A stretch of 64,000 nucleotides of DNA from Demequina sp. TMPB413 (GTDB lineage Bacteria > Actinomycetota > Actinomycetes > Actinomycetales > Demequinaceae): positions 248,001 to 312,000 of the forward strand of contig NZ_CP096184.1 in the NCBI RefSeq assembly GCF_020447105.2. Reading direction: 5' to 3'. This document shows positions 1 through 10,048 of this stretch, in pieces. The notes beneath the pieces are model-generated. The model did not search any database, was not told the DNA's origin, and worked only from the letters and a program-made list of their open reading frames with translations. Positions within the stretch are counted from its first letter, which is position 1. Every line of letters starts with the position of its first letter. Both the position numbers and the translations under genes were made by a program.

Positions 1-39
1 GCCGGAGCAACCGGTGTTCCCGCTCGCCAGCGGCCTCAG

Positions 40-753
40 TTGCCCTCGTGGGCCACTAGGGCGGCGCGGGACGTGGCACGGGTCATCGTCCCTGTACATT
101 GCGCTGGCTGCGGTGCTCGAGACGTGCGGTGGTGCGACGAATGCGAGGCGCCGTGGTGGGAGCGACCGCTCAGGTCGGAGTCGGCCGCGCCCCGCTTGGA
201 CGTCCCTGGACAACCCGCGCTGCCGGTGTGGGCGGTGGCCAGCCTGTCGGGGAGCAACCACTCCATGGTGTCTGCATGGAAGGACGCTGGCAGGCGGGAC
301 CTAGACGCCTTCTTTGACGGGGTCATGCGCCGTGCGGCGCGAGACCTCGCAGACCACCTCGGGTCCCATGTGAACGTGGTTCCCGTGCCAGCCAGGGTGC
401 GCAGCACCCGCAGGCGTGGCGTCGACCTGCCATTGCTGCTGGCGCACGCTGCGGCAGCCGGTCTCGCAGAAGTTGGAGTGGAGACGAGAGTGGTCAAGGC
501 GCTCGCGGTGGGCGCAGGGGAGCAGCGCGGCGCGAGCGCCCGCGAACGGTGGCGTCAGGCCGCGAATGTGCACGTTGTGCCGCACGGTGACGCCTCCGGC
601 CGAGTTCTCTTGGTGGACGACGTGGTGACCACAGGAGCCACGATTGCGGCCGCTACCAGCGCCCTTCAGGTGACATTCCTCACGGTGGCCGCAGGACTTT
701 GCCTCGCCTCGGCGCCGGCTTCTGGCGCACGTGCCGCAGGACAAGTATCGTGA
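40..753 (+). CDS. comF: ComF family phosphoribosyltransferase-like protein
   Basis: The C-terminal half has the phosphoribosyltransferase signature VLLVDDVVTTGATI (about residues 189-202), which binds PRPP-type substrates. The N-terminus has a four-cysteine zinc-ribbon pattern (CAGC...CDEC). This is the standard ComF layout, a family linked to competence and DNA uptake, although its biochemical role in Actinobacteria is unsettled. Length (237 aa) is normal. The first usable start here is TTG at 40, but the frame is open back to base 1, so the real start may lie upstream of the window. It is followed by hpf, the comF-hpf-secA neighbourhood also known in mycobacteria. Confidence 0.9.
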   Translation: MPSWATRAARDVARVIVPVHCAGCGARDVRWCDECEAPWWERPLRSESAAPRLDVPGQPALPVWAVASLSGSNHSMVSAWKDAGRRDLDAFFDGVMRRAARDLADHLGSHVNVVPVPARVRSTRRRGVDLPLLLAHAAAAGLAEVGVETRVVKALAVGAGEQRGASARERWRQAANVHVVPHGDASGRVLLVDDVVTTGATIAAATSALQVTFLTVAAGLCLASAPASGARAAGQVS

Positions 754-882
754 CCACTACGACGGCCAACTGGTCGCACCTTCTGAGTCGAAGGGGGTGA
801 TGCGAAAGGCGCAAAGCGGCGCCACTCATCACGTCCCGTCCTGCCGCGCAACGGCGCGGCATCACCCGAAGGAGCAGTTGCC

Positions 883-1527
883 ATGGACATTGCCATTGTG
901 GGTCGCCACACCAAGGTCACCGATGAAATGCGCGAGCGGATCATTTCCAAGATGGAGAGGATCGCCGCACTGGCACCGAAGGCAACTCGGGTCGAAGTTC
1001 ACGTGGTGCATGAACGCAACCCGCGATTGGCGGCCGATGCCGAAAGGGTAGAGATCACGCTCCATGACCATGGCGTGATCCGAGCAGAGGCGTCGGCGGA
1101 CGACCGCGTTGCAGCCCTCGAACTCGCCGCGGCCCGCATCGGCGATCGGTTGCGCAAACTTCACGAGCGCCGCGCGAACCGCCACAACGGCGCTCCCTCG
1201 ATTCGCGAAGTTGTCAAGGCTGATGCCTCCGCTTCCGATGCGCCGGTAGAGAGCGTCGAGTCGTGGGAAGGAGCCCCAGGCGGGTCCGTCAGGGAGATCC
1301 CGTTGGACGGCACCCCCATCGTGATCCGCTCAAAGACCCACTCGGCCGAACCGATGACAGTGTCAGAGGCGATCGATCAGATGGAGTTGGTGGGCCACGA
1401 CTTCTACCTCTTCCTTGACTCAGAGACCGAGTTGCCGAGCGCTGTGTACCGCAGGCGCGGGTGGACCTATGGGGTCATCCACATCGATCCGGCGGCGAGC
1501 GACGCCACCGAACGCAAGTCCGCCTGA
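883..1527 (+). CDS. hpf: Long-form ribosome hibernation promoting factor HPF
   Basis: The N-terminal about 100 residues match the RaiA/HPF fold (MDIAIVGRH start, basic helices ending KLHERR). A linker follows, then the C-terminal dimerisation domain of long HPF (about residues 145-210, with SEAIDQMELVGHDFYLF and YRRRGWTYGVI). Long HPF binds the 30S decoding region and pairs ribosomes into inactive 100S dimers in stationary phase or hypoxia. The ATG is supported by an AAGGAG Shine-Dalgarno about 8 bases upstream. At 214 aa it is slightly shorter than mycobacterial homologues. The preceding 129 bases show no other gene. Confidence 0.95.
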   Translation: MDIAIVGRHTKVTDEMRERIISKMERIAALAPKATRVEVHVVHERNPRLAADAERVEITLHDHGVIRAEASADDRVAALELAAARIGDRLRKLHERRANRHNGAPSIREVVKADASASDAPVESVESWEGAPGGSVREIPLDGTPIVIRSKTHSAEPMTVSEAIDQMELVGHDFYLFLDSETELPSAVYRRRGWTYGVIHIDPAASDATERKSA

Positions 1528-1548
1528 GTAGTTCACCGCTCGCTAGAA

Positions 1549-1596
1549 CCGCGCCCGGCACGCTTGCCACCCCCCTGGTGAGCGTGCCGGGCGCGG
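1549..1596. terminator. Hairpin terminator after hpf
   Basis: A perfect 16-bp inverted repeat (left arm 1549-1564, right arm 1581-1596, loop 16 bases) lies 21 bases after the hpf stop and before the next gene. There is no clear U-tract, as is common for actinobacterial terminators. Confidence 0.7.
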
Positions 1597-1619
1597 CATG
1601 TGACGGGTAGCCTTCCCCG

Positions 1620-2513
1620 GTGCGCACTCGGGACTTTCTTGGCGTCGTCCTTGCCGCCGTGCTCTGGGGAGGAGGCGGCGTCGTCGGCGCGCTCCTGACC
1701 CGCGATGCGGGCATCCACCCCCTCTCGGTGGCCATGTGGCGGATGCTCATCGGGGGAGTCGCACTGCTCGCGGTCGTGGTGGCCGTCCCGCGACTCAGGC
1801 CGGCTGCCATCAGCGGCGCTGCTTGGCGGCGAATCGCCGCGACGGGAGCGCTCACAGCCCTGTTTGAGGCCCTGTACTTCTCGGCCATCGGCCTGTCATC
1901 CGTTGGGCTCGCCACGCTCATCGGCATCGGCTCATCTCCGCTGTTCGCCGCCGTCTTTGACTGGGCGTTCCACGGGGCTCGACCGAACCGCCGCACGGTG
2001 CTCGCGATGCTGCTGGCGCTCACCGGGCTCGCTTTGCTGCTGTCGGGTTCGCTCCAGCTGGGGGTCAACGGACTGCTAGGCGGGCTGCTCGCCGTCGCCA
2101 ACGGCGCCACCTTCGCAAGTATTGCCGTCCTGAACCGCAACCCGGTGCGAGGCCTCGATCCCATCCCGCTGACTGCCATCGGCTTCACCTTTGGCGGGGT
2201 GCTGCTGATCCCCGTCGCGCTCCTGGCGGGCCTTGGCACTGCGAGCGACGCGGGTGGCTGGGCGCTGGTGGTGGTGCTTGGCGTGGCGATGACGGCTGTC
2301 GCCTACGCCGCGTTCCTCACCGGGCTCAGATCGGTGCCGCCGTTCGTTGCCACTATCGTGACGCTCCTGGAGCCACTTGTGGCGACGGTACTGGGCGTGG
2401 TCGTGTTGGCAGAGCGGCTCGGTCCAAGCGGTATGGTCGGAGCGGCAGCGCTGGGCGCAGCTGTGGTGTTGTTGCGCCCACGCAGACAAGTAGCTCATTC
2501 GGTAACCGCCTAG
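1620..2513 (+). CDS. EamA-family (DMT) membrane transporter
   Basis: A 297-residue hydrophobic protein with about ten predicted membrane segments in two homologous five-helix halves, the EamA layout (the first half contains [19 protein letters not shown]; the second half ends with a helix followed by RPRRQ). The family exports amino acids, drugs and metabolites across the inner membrane; the substrate cannot be read from sequence. Start is GTG at 1620, 23 bases after the hpf hairpin. It ends 40 bases before the secA start and could share a transcript with it. Confidence 0.88.
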   Translation: MRTRDFLGVVLAAVLWGGGGVVGALLTRDAGIHPLSVAMWRMLIGGVALLAVVVAVPRLRPAAISGAAWRRIAATGALTALFEALYFSAIGLSSVGLATLIGIGSSPLFAAVFDWAFHGARPNRRTVLAMLLALTGLALLLSGSLQLGVNGLLGGLLAVANGATFASIAVLNRNPVRGLDPIPLTAIGFTFGGVLLIPVALLAGLGTASDAGGWALVVVLGVAMTAVAYAAFLTGLRSVPPFVATIVTLLEPLVATVLGVVVLAERLGPSGMVGAAALGAAVVLLRPRRQVAHSVTA

Positions 2514-2553
2514 GATGGACGGTGGCCCACGCAGGAAGGCGGGACTTAGCACC

Positions 2554-5403
2554 GTGGCAGTTATTGATCGGATCATCCGCATGGGCGAGGGGCGCCAGTT
2601 GCGCCGCGTCGAGAAGGTCGTCACCCTCACCAATGCGCTAGAAGACGCCTACGTCGACATGACGGACGAGGAGTTGCGCGGCCTGACCGCGGACTTCAAG
2701 AGCCGCTTGGCCGATGGTGAGAGCCTCGACTCGCTGATGCCAGAGGCTTTCGCCGCCGTGCGAGAGGCGTCCAAGCGCACCCTCGGCCTGCGACACTTCG
2801 ACGTCCAGTTGATGGGTGGCGCCGCGCTTCACGCCGGCAATATTGCGGAGATGAAGACCGGCGAGGGCAAGACCCTCGTGGCCACCCTTCCCGCCTACCT
2901 CAACGCTCTCACCGGTAACGGCGTCCACGTGGTCACCGTGAACGACTACCTTGCGGGCTACCAGTCGGAGTTGATGGGACGCGTGTTCCGCTTCCTTGGC
3001 ATGGAGACCGGTTGCATCATCTCCGGCCAGGACCCTGCCGCGCGCAGGCGTCAGTACCAGGCCGACATCACGTATGGCACCAACAACGAGTTCGGCTTCG
3101 ATCACCTGCGCGACAACATGGCGATGGACCCCTCGCAGTTGGTGCACAGGGGATACCACTACGCGATTGTTGACGAGGTCGACTCGATCCTCATTGACGA
3201 GGCGCGCACCCCGCTGATCATTTCTGGGCCCGCCGCTGGCGACAACCTGCAGTGGTACGTGCAGTTCGCGCGGCTGGTGAAGGACCTCAAGGCCGACGAG
3301 GACTACGAGGTTGAGGAGAGCAAGCGGGCGGTAGGCATCCTCGAGCCAGGTATCGACAAGATCGAGAAAGCGCTGTCGATCGAGAACCTCTACGACCCCG
3401 CAAACACGCCCCTGATCGGCTTCCTGAACAACGCCATCAAGGCTAAGGAACTGTTCCGACGCGATCGCGAATACGTCGTGCAAAACGGCGAGGTCCACAT
3501 TGTCGACGAGCACACGGGACGCCTGCTCGCCGGTAGGCGTTACTCGGAAGGACTGCACCAGGCCATTGAGGCCAAGGAGGGCGTGCAGATCAAGGCCGAG
3601 AACCAGACCTACGCCTCTATCACGCTGCAGAACTACTTCCGTCAGTACGGCAAGCTCGCCGGCATGACAGGAACGGCGCAGACCGAGGCCGCCGAGCTCA
3701 ACGCCACCTACGGCATGAACGTGATCTCGATCCCCACGCACAAGCCGATGATCAGGATCGACCAGTCCGACTTGCTGTTCAAGTCGGAGCAGGCGAAGTA
3801 CAACGCGATCATCGAAGACGTCCTCGAGCGCCACAAGAATGGCCAGCCGATGCTGATCGGCACCGTCTCCGTCGAGAAGTCCGAGACGCTCAGCAAGGAA
3901 TTGCGCAAGCACGGCATCAAGCACAAGGTGCTGAACGCCAAGCAGCACGACGCCGAGGCGGCCGTGGTTGCCGAGGCTGGCCGCAAGGGCGCCGTGACCG
4001 TCGCCACCAACATGGCTGGCCGCGGCACCGACATCATGCTGGGTGGTAGCCCAGAGTTCCGTGCAGTTCAAGAGATGCACCGTCGTGGCATAGACCCACA
4101 CGACCAGCCTGACGAGTACGAGCGGGTGTGGGACGAGGTGTTCGCCCAGGCCACGACCGACGTGGCAACGGAACACGAAGAGGTCCTCGCAGCAGGCGGA
4201 CTTTACGTGCTCGGTACTGAGCGCCACGAGTCTCGGCGCATCGACAACCAGTTGCGTGGACGTTCCGGTCGCCAGGGAGACCCGGGCGAGTCCCGCTTCT
4301 ACCTGTCGCTTGAAGACGACCTGATGCGGATGTTCCAGTCCGGCCTGGCCGCGACCATGATGAACTCCGGCGCTCTGCCGGATGACCTTCCCATCGAGTC
4401 CAAGATGCTGACGCGCGGTGTGCGAAGCGCCCAGGCCCAGATCGAGGGTCGCAACGCCGAGATCCGCAAGAACATCCTCAAGTACGACGACGTCGCTTCT
4501 TCGCAGCGCACCATCATCTACGGCGAGCGTCGCCGCATCCTCAACGGCGAGAACCTGCGCGATGAGGTCCGCGGGTTCGTGGATGACGTGGTGGGCTCAG
4601 CGGTCCGTGCAGCGACTCTCACGGGTGCGCCTGACGACTGGGACCTGGAAGCGCTGTGGACCGAGTTGCGGACGATCTACCCTGTGTCCCTCACGGTCGA
4701 GGAGGTTGTTGAGGAGGCCGGCGGTATTCGCTACCTCACGCAGAACTTCCTTGAGCGTGAACTGACCGCCGACGCGCGGGTCGCCTACGACGCCGTCGAG
4801 GAGCGGATCGGCGCTGACATCATGCGTCAGGTGGAGCGCCAGGTCTTGCTTCAGGTGATCGACCTGAAGTGGCGCGAGCACCTGTACGAGATGGACTATC
4901 TCAAGGAGGGCATCGGCTTGCGCGCGATGGGTCAGCGCGACCCGTTGATCGAGTACCAGCGCGAGGCCCACCAGATGTTCAACGCCATGTCCGACGCGGT
5001 GAAGGAGCAGTCACTCCAGGTGCTATTCCGCGTGGAGAAGCGCGAGCAGGCGCCGCAGCCGACCGCGTCTGTCGACGCGACGACGGCCGCTGCGACCGCG
5101 ACCAAGTCGGGGAAGGGTGGCGATGCGCCCGCAGCCTCAGGGCCGAAGGGCGGCGAGGCTCAACCGCGCAGGCAAGTGTCGCGAGCGACCACCACGGGTG
5201 GCGGTCCCGTCACGTCCTCGATGGGCGCGCTGACGTATTCAGGGCCCTCGGATGATGGCTCTGGCAAGGCGACCACCACTAAGGCGAAGGCTGCGACCAA
5301 GTCTGAAGCCGACGGCGGAACGTTCCCCGGCACGCCCAAGAATGCGATGTGCCCGTGTGGCTCTGGCAAGAAGTACAAGATGTGCCACGGGAAGAACGAG
5401 TAG
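2554..5403 (+). CDS. secA: Preprotein translocase ATPase SecA
   Basis: The full SecA domain order is visible: N-terminal [13 protein letters not shown], Walker [14 protein letters not shown] (near residues 100-112), the DEAD-type box [21 protein letters not shown], the preprotein cross-linking region, the second helicase lobe with [10 protein letters not shown] and [11 protein letters not shown], a low-complexity linker and the zinc-binding tail [14 protein letters not shown]. It drives Sec-dependent export through SecYEG. I chose GTG at 2554 because the protein then begins like other SecA1 proteins and an AGGAAGG sits 14 bases upstream; an ATG at 2515 is also in frame. The secreted RHS proteins here would presumably depend on it. 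Confidence 0.97.
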   Translation: MAVIDRIIRMGEGRQLRRVEKVVTLTNALEDAYVDMTDEELRGLTADFKSRLADGESLDSLMPEAFAAVREASKRTLGLRHFDVQLMGGAALHAGNIAEMKTGEGKTLVATLPAYLNALTGNGVHVVTVNDYLAGYQSELMGRVFRFLGMETGCIISGQDPAARRRQYQADITYGTNNEFGFDHLRDNMAMDPSQLVHRGYHYAIVDEVDSILIDEARTPLIISGPAAGDNLQWYVQFARLVKDLKADEDYEVEESKRAVGILEPGIDKIEKALSIENLYDPANTPLIGFLNNAIKAKELFRRDREYVVQNGEVHIVDEHTGRLLAGRRYSEGLHQAIEAKEGVQIKAENQTYASITLQNYFRQYGKLAGMTGTAQTEAAELNATYGMNVISIPTHKPMIRIDQSDLLFKSEQAKYNAIIEDVLERHKNGQPMLIGTVSVEKSETLSKELRKHGIKHKVLNAKQHDAEAAVVAEAGRKGAVTVATNMAGRGTDIMLGGSPEFRAVQEMHRRGIDPHDQPDEYERVWDEVFAQATTDVATEHEEVLAAGGLYVLGTERHESRRIDNQLRGRSGRQGDPGESRFYLSLEDDLMRMFQSGLAATMMNSGALPDDLPIESKMLTRGVRSAQAQIEGRNAEIRKNILKYDDVASSQRTIIYGERRRILNGENLRDEVRGFVDDVVGSAVRAATLTGAPDDWDLEALWTELRTIYPVSLTVEEVVEEAGGIRYLTQNFLERELTADARVAYDAVEERIGADIMRQVERQVLLQVIDLKWREHLYEMDYLKEGIGLRAMGQRDPLIEYQREAHQMFNAMSDAVKEQSLQVLFRVEKREQAPQPTASVDATTAAATATKSGKGGDAPAASGPKGGEAQPRRQVSRATTTGGGPVTSSMGALTYSGPSDDGSGKATTTKAKAATKSEADGGTFPGTPKNAMCPCGSGKKYKMCHGKNE

Positions 5404-5409
5404 CGCGCC

Positions 5410-5850
5410 CTAACCGACCTCGAGCACGGTGGTGAGCCACCGGCCAGCGCTCACTTCGAGACGCATGGCGATGGGGTGCGCGACGTCGCCCTCCATCAGG
5501 ACGATTCCGGCTTCCACCGCGGTGGCGCTGACGCGGCACATCCGAATGCGTGCCACCGATACGTCTCCGCGCGCCACGTAGCCCGCGCGGCGCGCAAGTG
5601 AGCGTTGCTTGAGCAGGGACGTGCGCAGCGTGGGCGTGATCCAGCGGGTGAGCGTGTCGATCCCGTCTGCGCCGAGCGCGACCTCCAGTGCGGTGCGAGC
5701 GACAGTGCAGGCGAGCGGCGTGGGGTCTCCCAACGCGCGGCGCTTTCGACGGTAGGCCGGTGGCACGAGCGCGGGAGGCGCAGGAACGAGTTGCGGGCGC
5801 GGCGCGGGGGCGAAGCCCGTCTGTGGCGCGGCGTAAGCGACGGCGCTCAT
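5410..5850 (-). CDS. Rv3235 family protein
   Basis: A 146-residue protein with a proline-rich N-terminus and a conserved C-terminal half (ALEVALGADGIDTLTRWITPTL, then a QR-containing helix and basic strands). It resembles the mycobacterial Rv3235 family by sequence and by position next to secA and a LysM protein. Function is unknown. It is convergent with secA (6 bases between stops) and its ATG overlaps the stop of the upstream LysM gene as ATGA, so the two are translationally coupled. Confidence 0.8.
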   Translation of the reverse strand: MSAVAYAAPQTGFAPAPRPQLVPAPPALVPPAYRRKRRALGDPTPLACTVARTALEVALGADGIDTLTRWITPTLRTSLLKQRSLARRAGYVARGDVSVARIRMCRVSATAVEAGIVLMEGDVAHPIAMRLEVSAGRWLTTVLEVG

Positions 5851-6719
5851 GAGCCGAGTCCCGCTGGCACGGTCAGGACGAGCCCTGGGTGAATGAGCGC
5901 GGGGTCGGAACCCACGGTCTCAGCATTCGCGGCGTACAGCTCGGGCCACGCCTTGTTGATGGAGGTGTCGCTCGCCTCAGGGCCGAGGAGTTTGGCCGAG
6001 ATGCGCCACAGCGAGTCACCGTGCACCACGGTGTAGGTCTCGGCGGAGTTGGGAACCTGTTGAACTGCCGGCTGGCTCGCGGCCGTTGATTGCGCCGATG
6101 GTGTCGGCGCTGCAGGAGGGTCAGGAGCGAGTTCGGGCACCCGGGGCTGTTCGGCTACGGGCGCTGGCGCAAAGCCAACGTCGAGCACGGCGGGTTCGAG
6201 CACTGTGGGCTGTGGCGCGGACACGGCGTGGGCACCGGCGTCGGCCGGAGAGTCAGTCGCGACGATGGCATCGGGGAGGGCCCATGCCGCGGGGCTGACC
6301 ACGTCCGTGACCACGGGGGCGGACGCGGTCGACTGGCTGGCTACAGGATCGCCCCATCCCACCGAGGGCGCCTCTGATTGCGCTGCGAGCGCGGGGGCAG
6401 CGAGCCCTGCGCTCATGGTCAGGCCTAAGGCCGTCGCCGCGACCCGCTGCCACGACGCCGGTGCGAGAGCCGCAATCGAGCGAGGCACCGCGCGACCGCC
6501 CCTGACGAGAGCGCCAAGAACCATCGCCCAGCCCGTCGCCGCCAGGTAGCTTGCCACCGCGGCGCCGAAGCCAGCGGCGCCCATCGCCATGAGGTCGTCG
6601 ACCTGCAGCACCGCCTCGCGGCCCTGCCACAGCGCCCATGCGGTGTTGCCCAACACCCACGCAACCCCCGGCATCCCTAGTACTGCCAACCATGCGGCAA
6701 GCCGACCGATGATCTTCAT
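5847..6719 (-). CDS. LysM peptidoglycan-binding membrane protein
   Basis: Two to three hydrophobic segments occupy the first about 125 residues (AAWLAVLGMPGVAWVLG; AAGFGAAVASYLAATGW; VAATALGLTMSAGLAAPAL). A long Ala/Pro/Thr-rich stretch follows, then one C-terminal LysM domain (about residues 228-288; YTVVHGDSLWRISAKLLG, then IHPGLVLTVP). LysM binds GlcNAc-containing glycans of peptidoglycan, so the protein probably bridges membrane and wall. It is divergent from the gene at 6838 and coupled to the Rv3235-like gene. The promoter region 6720-6837 holds repeated TTTGATG words. Confidence 0.85.
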   Translation of the reverse strand: MKIIGRLAAWLAVLGMPGVAWVLGNTAWALWQGREAVLQVDDLMAMGAAGFGAAVASYLAATGWAMVLGALVRGGRAVPRSIAALAPASWQRVAATALGLTMSAGLAAPALAAQSEAPSVGWGDPVASQSTASAPVVTDVVSPAAWALPDAIVATDSPADAGAHAVSAPQPTVLEPAVLDVGFAPAPVAEQPRVPELAPDPPAAPTPSAQSTAASQPAVQQVPNSAETYTVVHGDSLWRISAKLLGPEASDTSINKAWPELYAANAETVGSDPALIHPGLVLTVPAGLGS

Positions 6720-6837
6720 AGCCCCTCCTCAGCGTCGTCCGACTGCATTTGATGCAGTTTGATGACGTTAGGTATACACCAATGCGTTTAGCGTGTCGAC
6801 CGGTGCTGTGGAGAAATGCTGTCGCTACGGTGTGTCC

Positions 6838-7350
6838 ATGCGATGGGATGACCTCTTTGCCGACTTGGAAGCGCAACTGAGCGCGGCCAAGGACGCCCAG
6901 TTCCAGGCCGACGTCTCCGACCTGACCAGGTCGGAGCGAGCCTCGATCGAATTGGCCGAGCGGTTGCTGACCGCGCGGGGTCAGTCGGTCGCACTGACGC
7001 TCAGAGACGGTGAGGTGGTGCACGGCGTCGTGGTCGACGCGGCCGTCCAATGGCTGCTGCTCGGGGCGACAGGGCCACAAACTCTCGTGCCGATGCGCGC
7101 GGTCGCGCTGGTCTCAGGCCTGCCACCGCGCACGTCCCACGTCAGCGAGGTGGAGCGCAGGCTCGGAATCGGGCACGCCCTACGCGCGCTCGCGCGCGAT
7201 CGCGTCCGCGTGATCATTGACTACGGGGCAGGAGAGGTGACGGGGCTGATCGCCGTGGTGGGCGCCGACTACGTCGAGGTCTCGACCTCAGTGGGCGCCA
7301 TGTCGGCGGTGCCGATCGACGCGATCATGCGTGTGCGCTCGGCGGTGTAG
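6838..7350 (+). CDS. Conserved hypothetical protein with two similar beta-rich halves
   Basis: A 170-residue protein starting MRWDDLFADLEAQLSAA with an amphipathic helical N-terminus. Two beta-rich stretches follow with the same rhythm: VALTLRDGEVVHGVVVDAA...PMRAVALV (about residues 52-90) and VRVIIDYGAGEVTGLIAVVGADYVEV...PIDAIMRVRS (about 120-168). The pattern suggests tandem small beta-barrels (Sm/SH3-like), which is my inference. I do not recognise a named family. The ATG at 6838 is preferred over an in-frame upstream GTG. It is convergent with the small HTH gene, with 5 bases between stops. Confidence 0.75.
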   Translation: MRWDDLFADLEAQLSAAKDAQFQADVSDLTRSERASIELAERLLTARGQSVALTLRDGEVVHGVVVDAAVQWLLLGATGPQTLVPMRAVALVSGLPPRTSHVSEVERRLGIGHALRALARDRVRVIIDYGAGEVTGLIAVVGADYVEVSTSVGAMSAVPIDAIMRVRSAV

Positions 7351-7355
7351 CGGCT

Positions 7356-7571
7356 CTAGCCCTCGACGCTATTCGACTGCACCTTGGCCCTGGTGGCCTG
7401 GTACTGCCTGGCGATGTAGTTCTCGAGTTCCACCGATTCGACGCGCCATTGGCCCCGCCCACCGACCTGGATAGCGGGCAACTCGCCCGAGCGCACCAGG
7501 GAGTACGCCTGCGGCGAGGAGATATTCAAGACCTCTTGAACGTCGGCGAGCGTGAGGAACCGTGAACCCAT
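7356..7571 (-). CDS. Small helix-turn-helix (excisionase/MerR-like) DNA-binding protein
   Basis: A 71-residue protein whose first 55 residues form a winged helix-turn-helix of the excisionase/MerR type (FLTLADVQEVLNISSPQAYSLV, then the wing LPAIQVGGRGQWRVE). Such one-domain proteins are common near comF/hpf in Actinobacteria; the targets are unknown. The start is the ATG at 7571; an upstream in-frame extension lacks any family resemblance and I left it out. It is divergent from the SAF/CpaE-like pair, so it may regulate that pair (inference). Confidence 0.82.
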   Translation of the reverse strand: MGSRFLTLADVQEVLNISSPQAYSLVRSGELPAIQVGGRGQWRVESVELENYIARQYQATRAKVQSNSVEG

Positions 7572-7679
7572 GCCCCCATTGTGGCACTCGGGGGCGGCGC
7601 CCTTCGGTTTTCCACAGCGTGGTGGCGCGCGTCGCGATCGTCCGGCAAGATGTGAGCCAACGTGAGAGGGGGGTCTCCT

Positions 7680-8300
7680 ATGAGCGACACGCCTGTAGCC
7701 GGCCGACTGAGAAGGCCAGGGTGGCGCGATCCGCGCCTGTTGGTGGGGCTGCTGTTGATTGCCGTTTCCGTGACGGCGGTGACAGGAATCGTCCGGTCTT
7801 CCGACACCACGGTTCCGTACTACGCGGCCAAGGACACGCTGACGCCGGGCACAGTCCTGGCAAGGGACGACGTCGTGGTGGTCCAGGTGCGCATTCCCGA
7901 CGGCACCTACGCGGCGCCGGGAGAAGAGCCTTGGGGTCAGGTCGTCACGAGGGTGGTGGGCGACGGCGAACTTGTGCCTCACGCCGCGCTCGCCGACCAG
8001 GACGAGTTCACCGGCCGCCCCATCGCCGTGCGCACCAGCCTCCCGCTGGCGGACGGAGTGGAACGCGGCTCGCTCGTTGACGTCTACCTGACCAGGACGG
8101 ACGACGACGAACCCGAGACGACGCTGGTGGCCTCGAACCTCGTGGTGGAGTCGATCGACCGGGACTCGGGATCGTTCTCGGCCGGCTCGGAAGAGACGGT
8201 GTACGTGGTGGTCCCGCAGAAAGACATCGAGGACTTCCTCGACGCGCTCGCCGCAGACGGAGACATCTCCGTGGTGGGCCTTCCGGGTGGCGGCGCATGA
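7680..8300 (+). CDS. SAF-domain protein (CpaB/RcpC-like)
   Basis: A 206-residue protein with one N-terminal membrane helix (LLVGLLLIAVSVTAVTGIV) and a SAF domain (about residues 40-105; YYAAKDTLTPGTVLARDDVVVVQVRIPDG). SAF proteins of this type assemble Flp/Tad pili or flagellar P-rings. The start ATG at 7680 has a G-rich Shine-Dalgarno immediately upstream. It overlaps the next gene by ATGA. No TadA, TadB or pilin genes occur in the window, so a pilus role is uncertain. Confidence 0.82.
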   Translation: MSDTPVAGRLRRPGWRDPRLLVGLLLIAVSVTAVTGIVRSSDTTVPYYAAKDTLTPGTVLARDDVVVVQVRIPDGTYAAPGEEPWGQVVTRVVGDGELVPHAALADQDEFTGRPIAVRTSLPLADGVERGSLVDVYLTRTDDDEPETTLVASNLVVESIDRDSGSFSAGSEETVYVVVPQKDIEDFLDALAADGDISVVGLPGGGA

Positions 8301-9544
8301 GCATTGGGGTGCTGATCGCGGTTCACGGTGCTCGCGAGAGCACGGTGGCGGCAGCGGTGGGCGCGGCGCCTGGCCTCAATGTCGCCCGCCGTTGTGCCGA
8401 CCTGTCGGAGGCCCTCGCCGCCGCGCGTGCAGGCATCGGCTCCGTGGTGCTGGTGTCGGAGCAGCCCCACCTGCATCGTGGGGTCGTGGCCGACTTCGCT
8501 GCCGCGGGTGTGGTGGTCGTGGGCGTTCCGTCGAGCCCGGACGGCGCAGATCGCTTGCGCGGCCTTGGCATCTCTCACGTGCTCACGGCCGACGACGACG
8601 CCGGCGCCATGCTCAGTTCACTGGCAGGCGCTGCGACTCGGGTCCCGTCTCACGAGCCGGCGGCCGAGGCCTCGGCTAGCGAGTCGGAGCAACGCGGGGT
8701 GATCATCGCGGTGTGGGGGCCCACAGGCGCGCCGGGGCGCACCACGCTCGCGGTGTCCATGGCCTACGACTTGGCCGTGAACGAGCCGACCATCATCGTT
8801 GACGTTGACACCTACGGGGGAGCGGTCGCCCAGGCGCTTGGCCTTCTCGATGAGGCTCCCGGCATCGCCGCATTGGCGCGGGCGTCACTCCACGGGGCGC
8901 TGAGCGAAGACACCGTCCGAAGGCACGCGTTGCAGGCGGCCCCCGGTCTGCGCGTGCTGTCAGGGGTGACCCGCGCAGATCGCTGGACGGAACTGTCCGC
9001 AGCCGCGCTCGAGCCGGTGTGGGAGCTGTTGCGCACCCAAGCCGCCGTGACGGTGGTGGATTGTGGCTTCGCCCTCGAGCGCGACGAGGAACTCCAGTAC
9101 GACACCCACGCGCCACAGCGCAACGGGGCCACGTTGTCGGCGCTCGCGGCGGCCGACGTCATCGTGGCGGTAGGCAGCGCCGAGCCGCTCGGGATTCAGC
9201 GGCTCGTGCACTCGCTGGCCGAGCTCGAAGCCGTTGCTCCTGCTCAGACCACCCCGCGACTCGTCGTGGTCAACAGGGTGCGCGCGGCGGTGGCCGGACA
9301 GCGGCCGCGGGAGGCAGTCGCCGACGCTCTTCGTCGGTATAGCGCCGTCGAAAGGGTATGGACGGTCGGCTGGGATCCTCGCGCTTGCGATGCGGCAACG
9401 CTGGCGGGACAGGCGCTAGGCGAGCGAGCCCCGCGCTCCGCAGCGCGCAAGGCGATTCATGCCGTCGCAGTAGCGGCGCGCACGGCCGCGAGTCGGGCCC
9501 CCGCCGCCGCGCCGGCGCCGACCATCTCTCGCGCCAACGCATGA
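8297..9544 (+). CDS. CpaE-like P-loop ATPase (MinD/ParA superfamily)
   Basis: A 415-residue protein. Residues 1-115 resemble a pseudo-receiver domain. A deviant Walker A GPTGAPGRTTLAVSM (about 141-155) and IIVDVDTYGG follow, typical of MinD/ParA-type ATPases such as CpaE. CpaE positions the Tad secretion machinery at the pole. It is translationally coupled to the SAF protein by a 4-base overlap, and this two-gene unit recurs in Actinobacteria without a full tad cluster. The C-terminus is Ala-rich. Confidence 0.82.
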   Translation: MSIGVLIAVHGARESTVAAAVGAAPGLNVARRCADLSEALAAARAGIGSVVLVSEQPHLHRGVVADFAAAGVVVVGVPSSPDGADRLRGLGISHVLTADDDAGAMLSSLAGAATRVPSHEPAAEASASESEQRGVIIAVWGPTGAPGRTTLAVSMAYDLAVNEPTIIVDVDTYGGAVAQALGLLDEAPGIAALARASLHGALSEDTVRRHALQAAPGLRVLSGVTRADRWTELSAAALEPVWELLRTQAAVTVVDCGFALERDEELQYDTHAPQRNGATLSALAAADVIVAVGSAEPLGIQRLVHSLAELEAVAPAQTTPRLVVVNRVRAAVAGQRPREAVADALRRYSAVERVWTVGWDPRACDAATLAGQALGERAPRSAARKAIHAVAVAARTAASRAPAAAPAPTISRANA

Positions 9545-9592
9545 CGGGCGCGCCGCCAGGCGGTCCCGGTCGCATCGGGAGACACTAGAGGC

Positions 9593-10024
9593 ATGAGGGT
9601 ATACATCCCCGCCACGGTGGACGAGTTGGCGCTACAGACGTCGGGCCAATGGGAACCACAAAGGGCCTACGCCGCCACCGACGTGCTTCGCGAGGCCATG
9701 CCGGCGCTCGACGAAGACGAGTTGGTCGAATTCGCGATCGACGCCGCCGCGATGGCTTCGGCGCTCGATGCAGGCTCGAGGTTGCGCGCGGTCATCGCCG
9801 CGGACGTGTCTCGCGCCGACGCCGTGCCAGACGCCATGACGCACCCGGCTGCCGTCCTAGTGGCAGGCCGCCTCGACCCTGCGTCGATCGCTTGCGTCTT
9901 TCTTGACGAAGACGAGGCAGAGCGGGACGTTAAGGCGGCACTCCAGGGCGACGACGACGCTGCCGAGAGGCTCGCCGATCGCACCTTGCTGTGGTTCGAC
10001 CTGGCAGAGGTCCTTCACGACTGA
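9593..10024 (+). CDS. DUF6912-like conserved hypothetical protein
   Basis: A 143-residue acidic protein (MRVYIPATVDELA start, ending WFDLAEVLHD). It looks like the small actinobacterial family DUF6912, recognised from memory of that start and end. No catalytic motif is visible. It is convergent with the GGDEF gene, 24 bases apart. Confidence 0.7.
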   Translation: MRVYIPATVDELALQTSGQWEPQRAYAATDVLREAMPALDEDELVEFAIDAAAMASALDAGSRLRAVIAADVSRADAVPDAMTHPAAVLVAGRLDPASIACVFLDEDEAERDVKAALQGDDDAAERLADRTLLWFDLAEVLHD

Positions 10025-10048
10025 CTGACTGATGTGCGACCAAGGGGT

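Noticed and set aside
2638-4227. 529-codon minus-strand open frame opposite secA
   Set aside because: It lies wholly within the clearly coding secA and has low-complexity Val/Leu/Arg/His composition.
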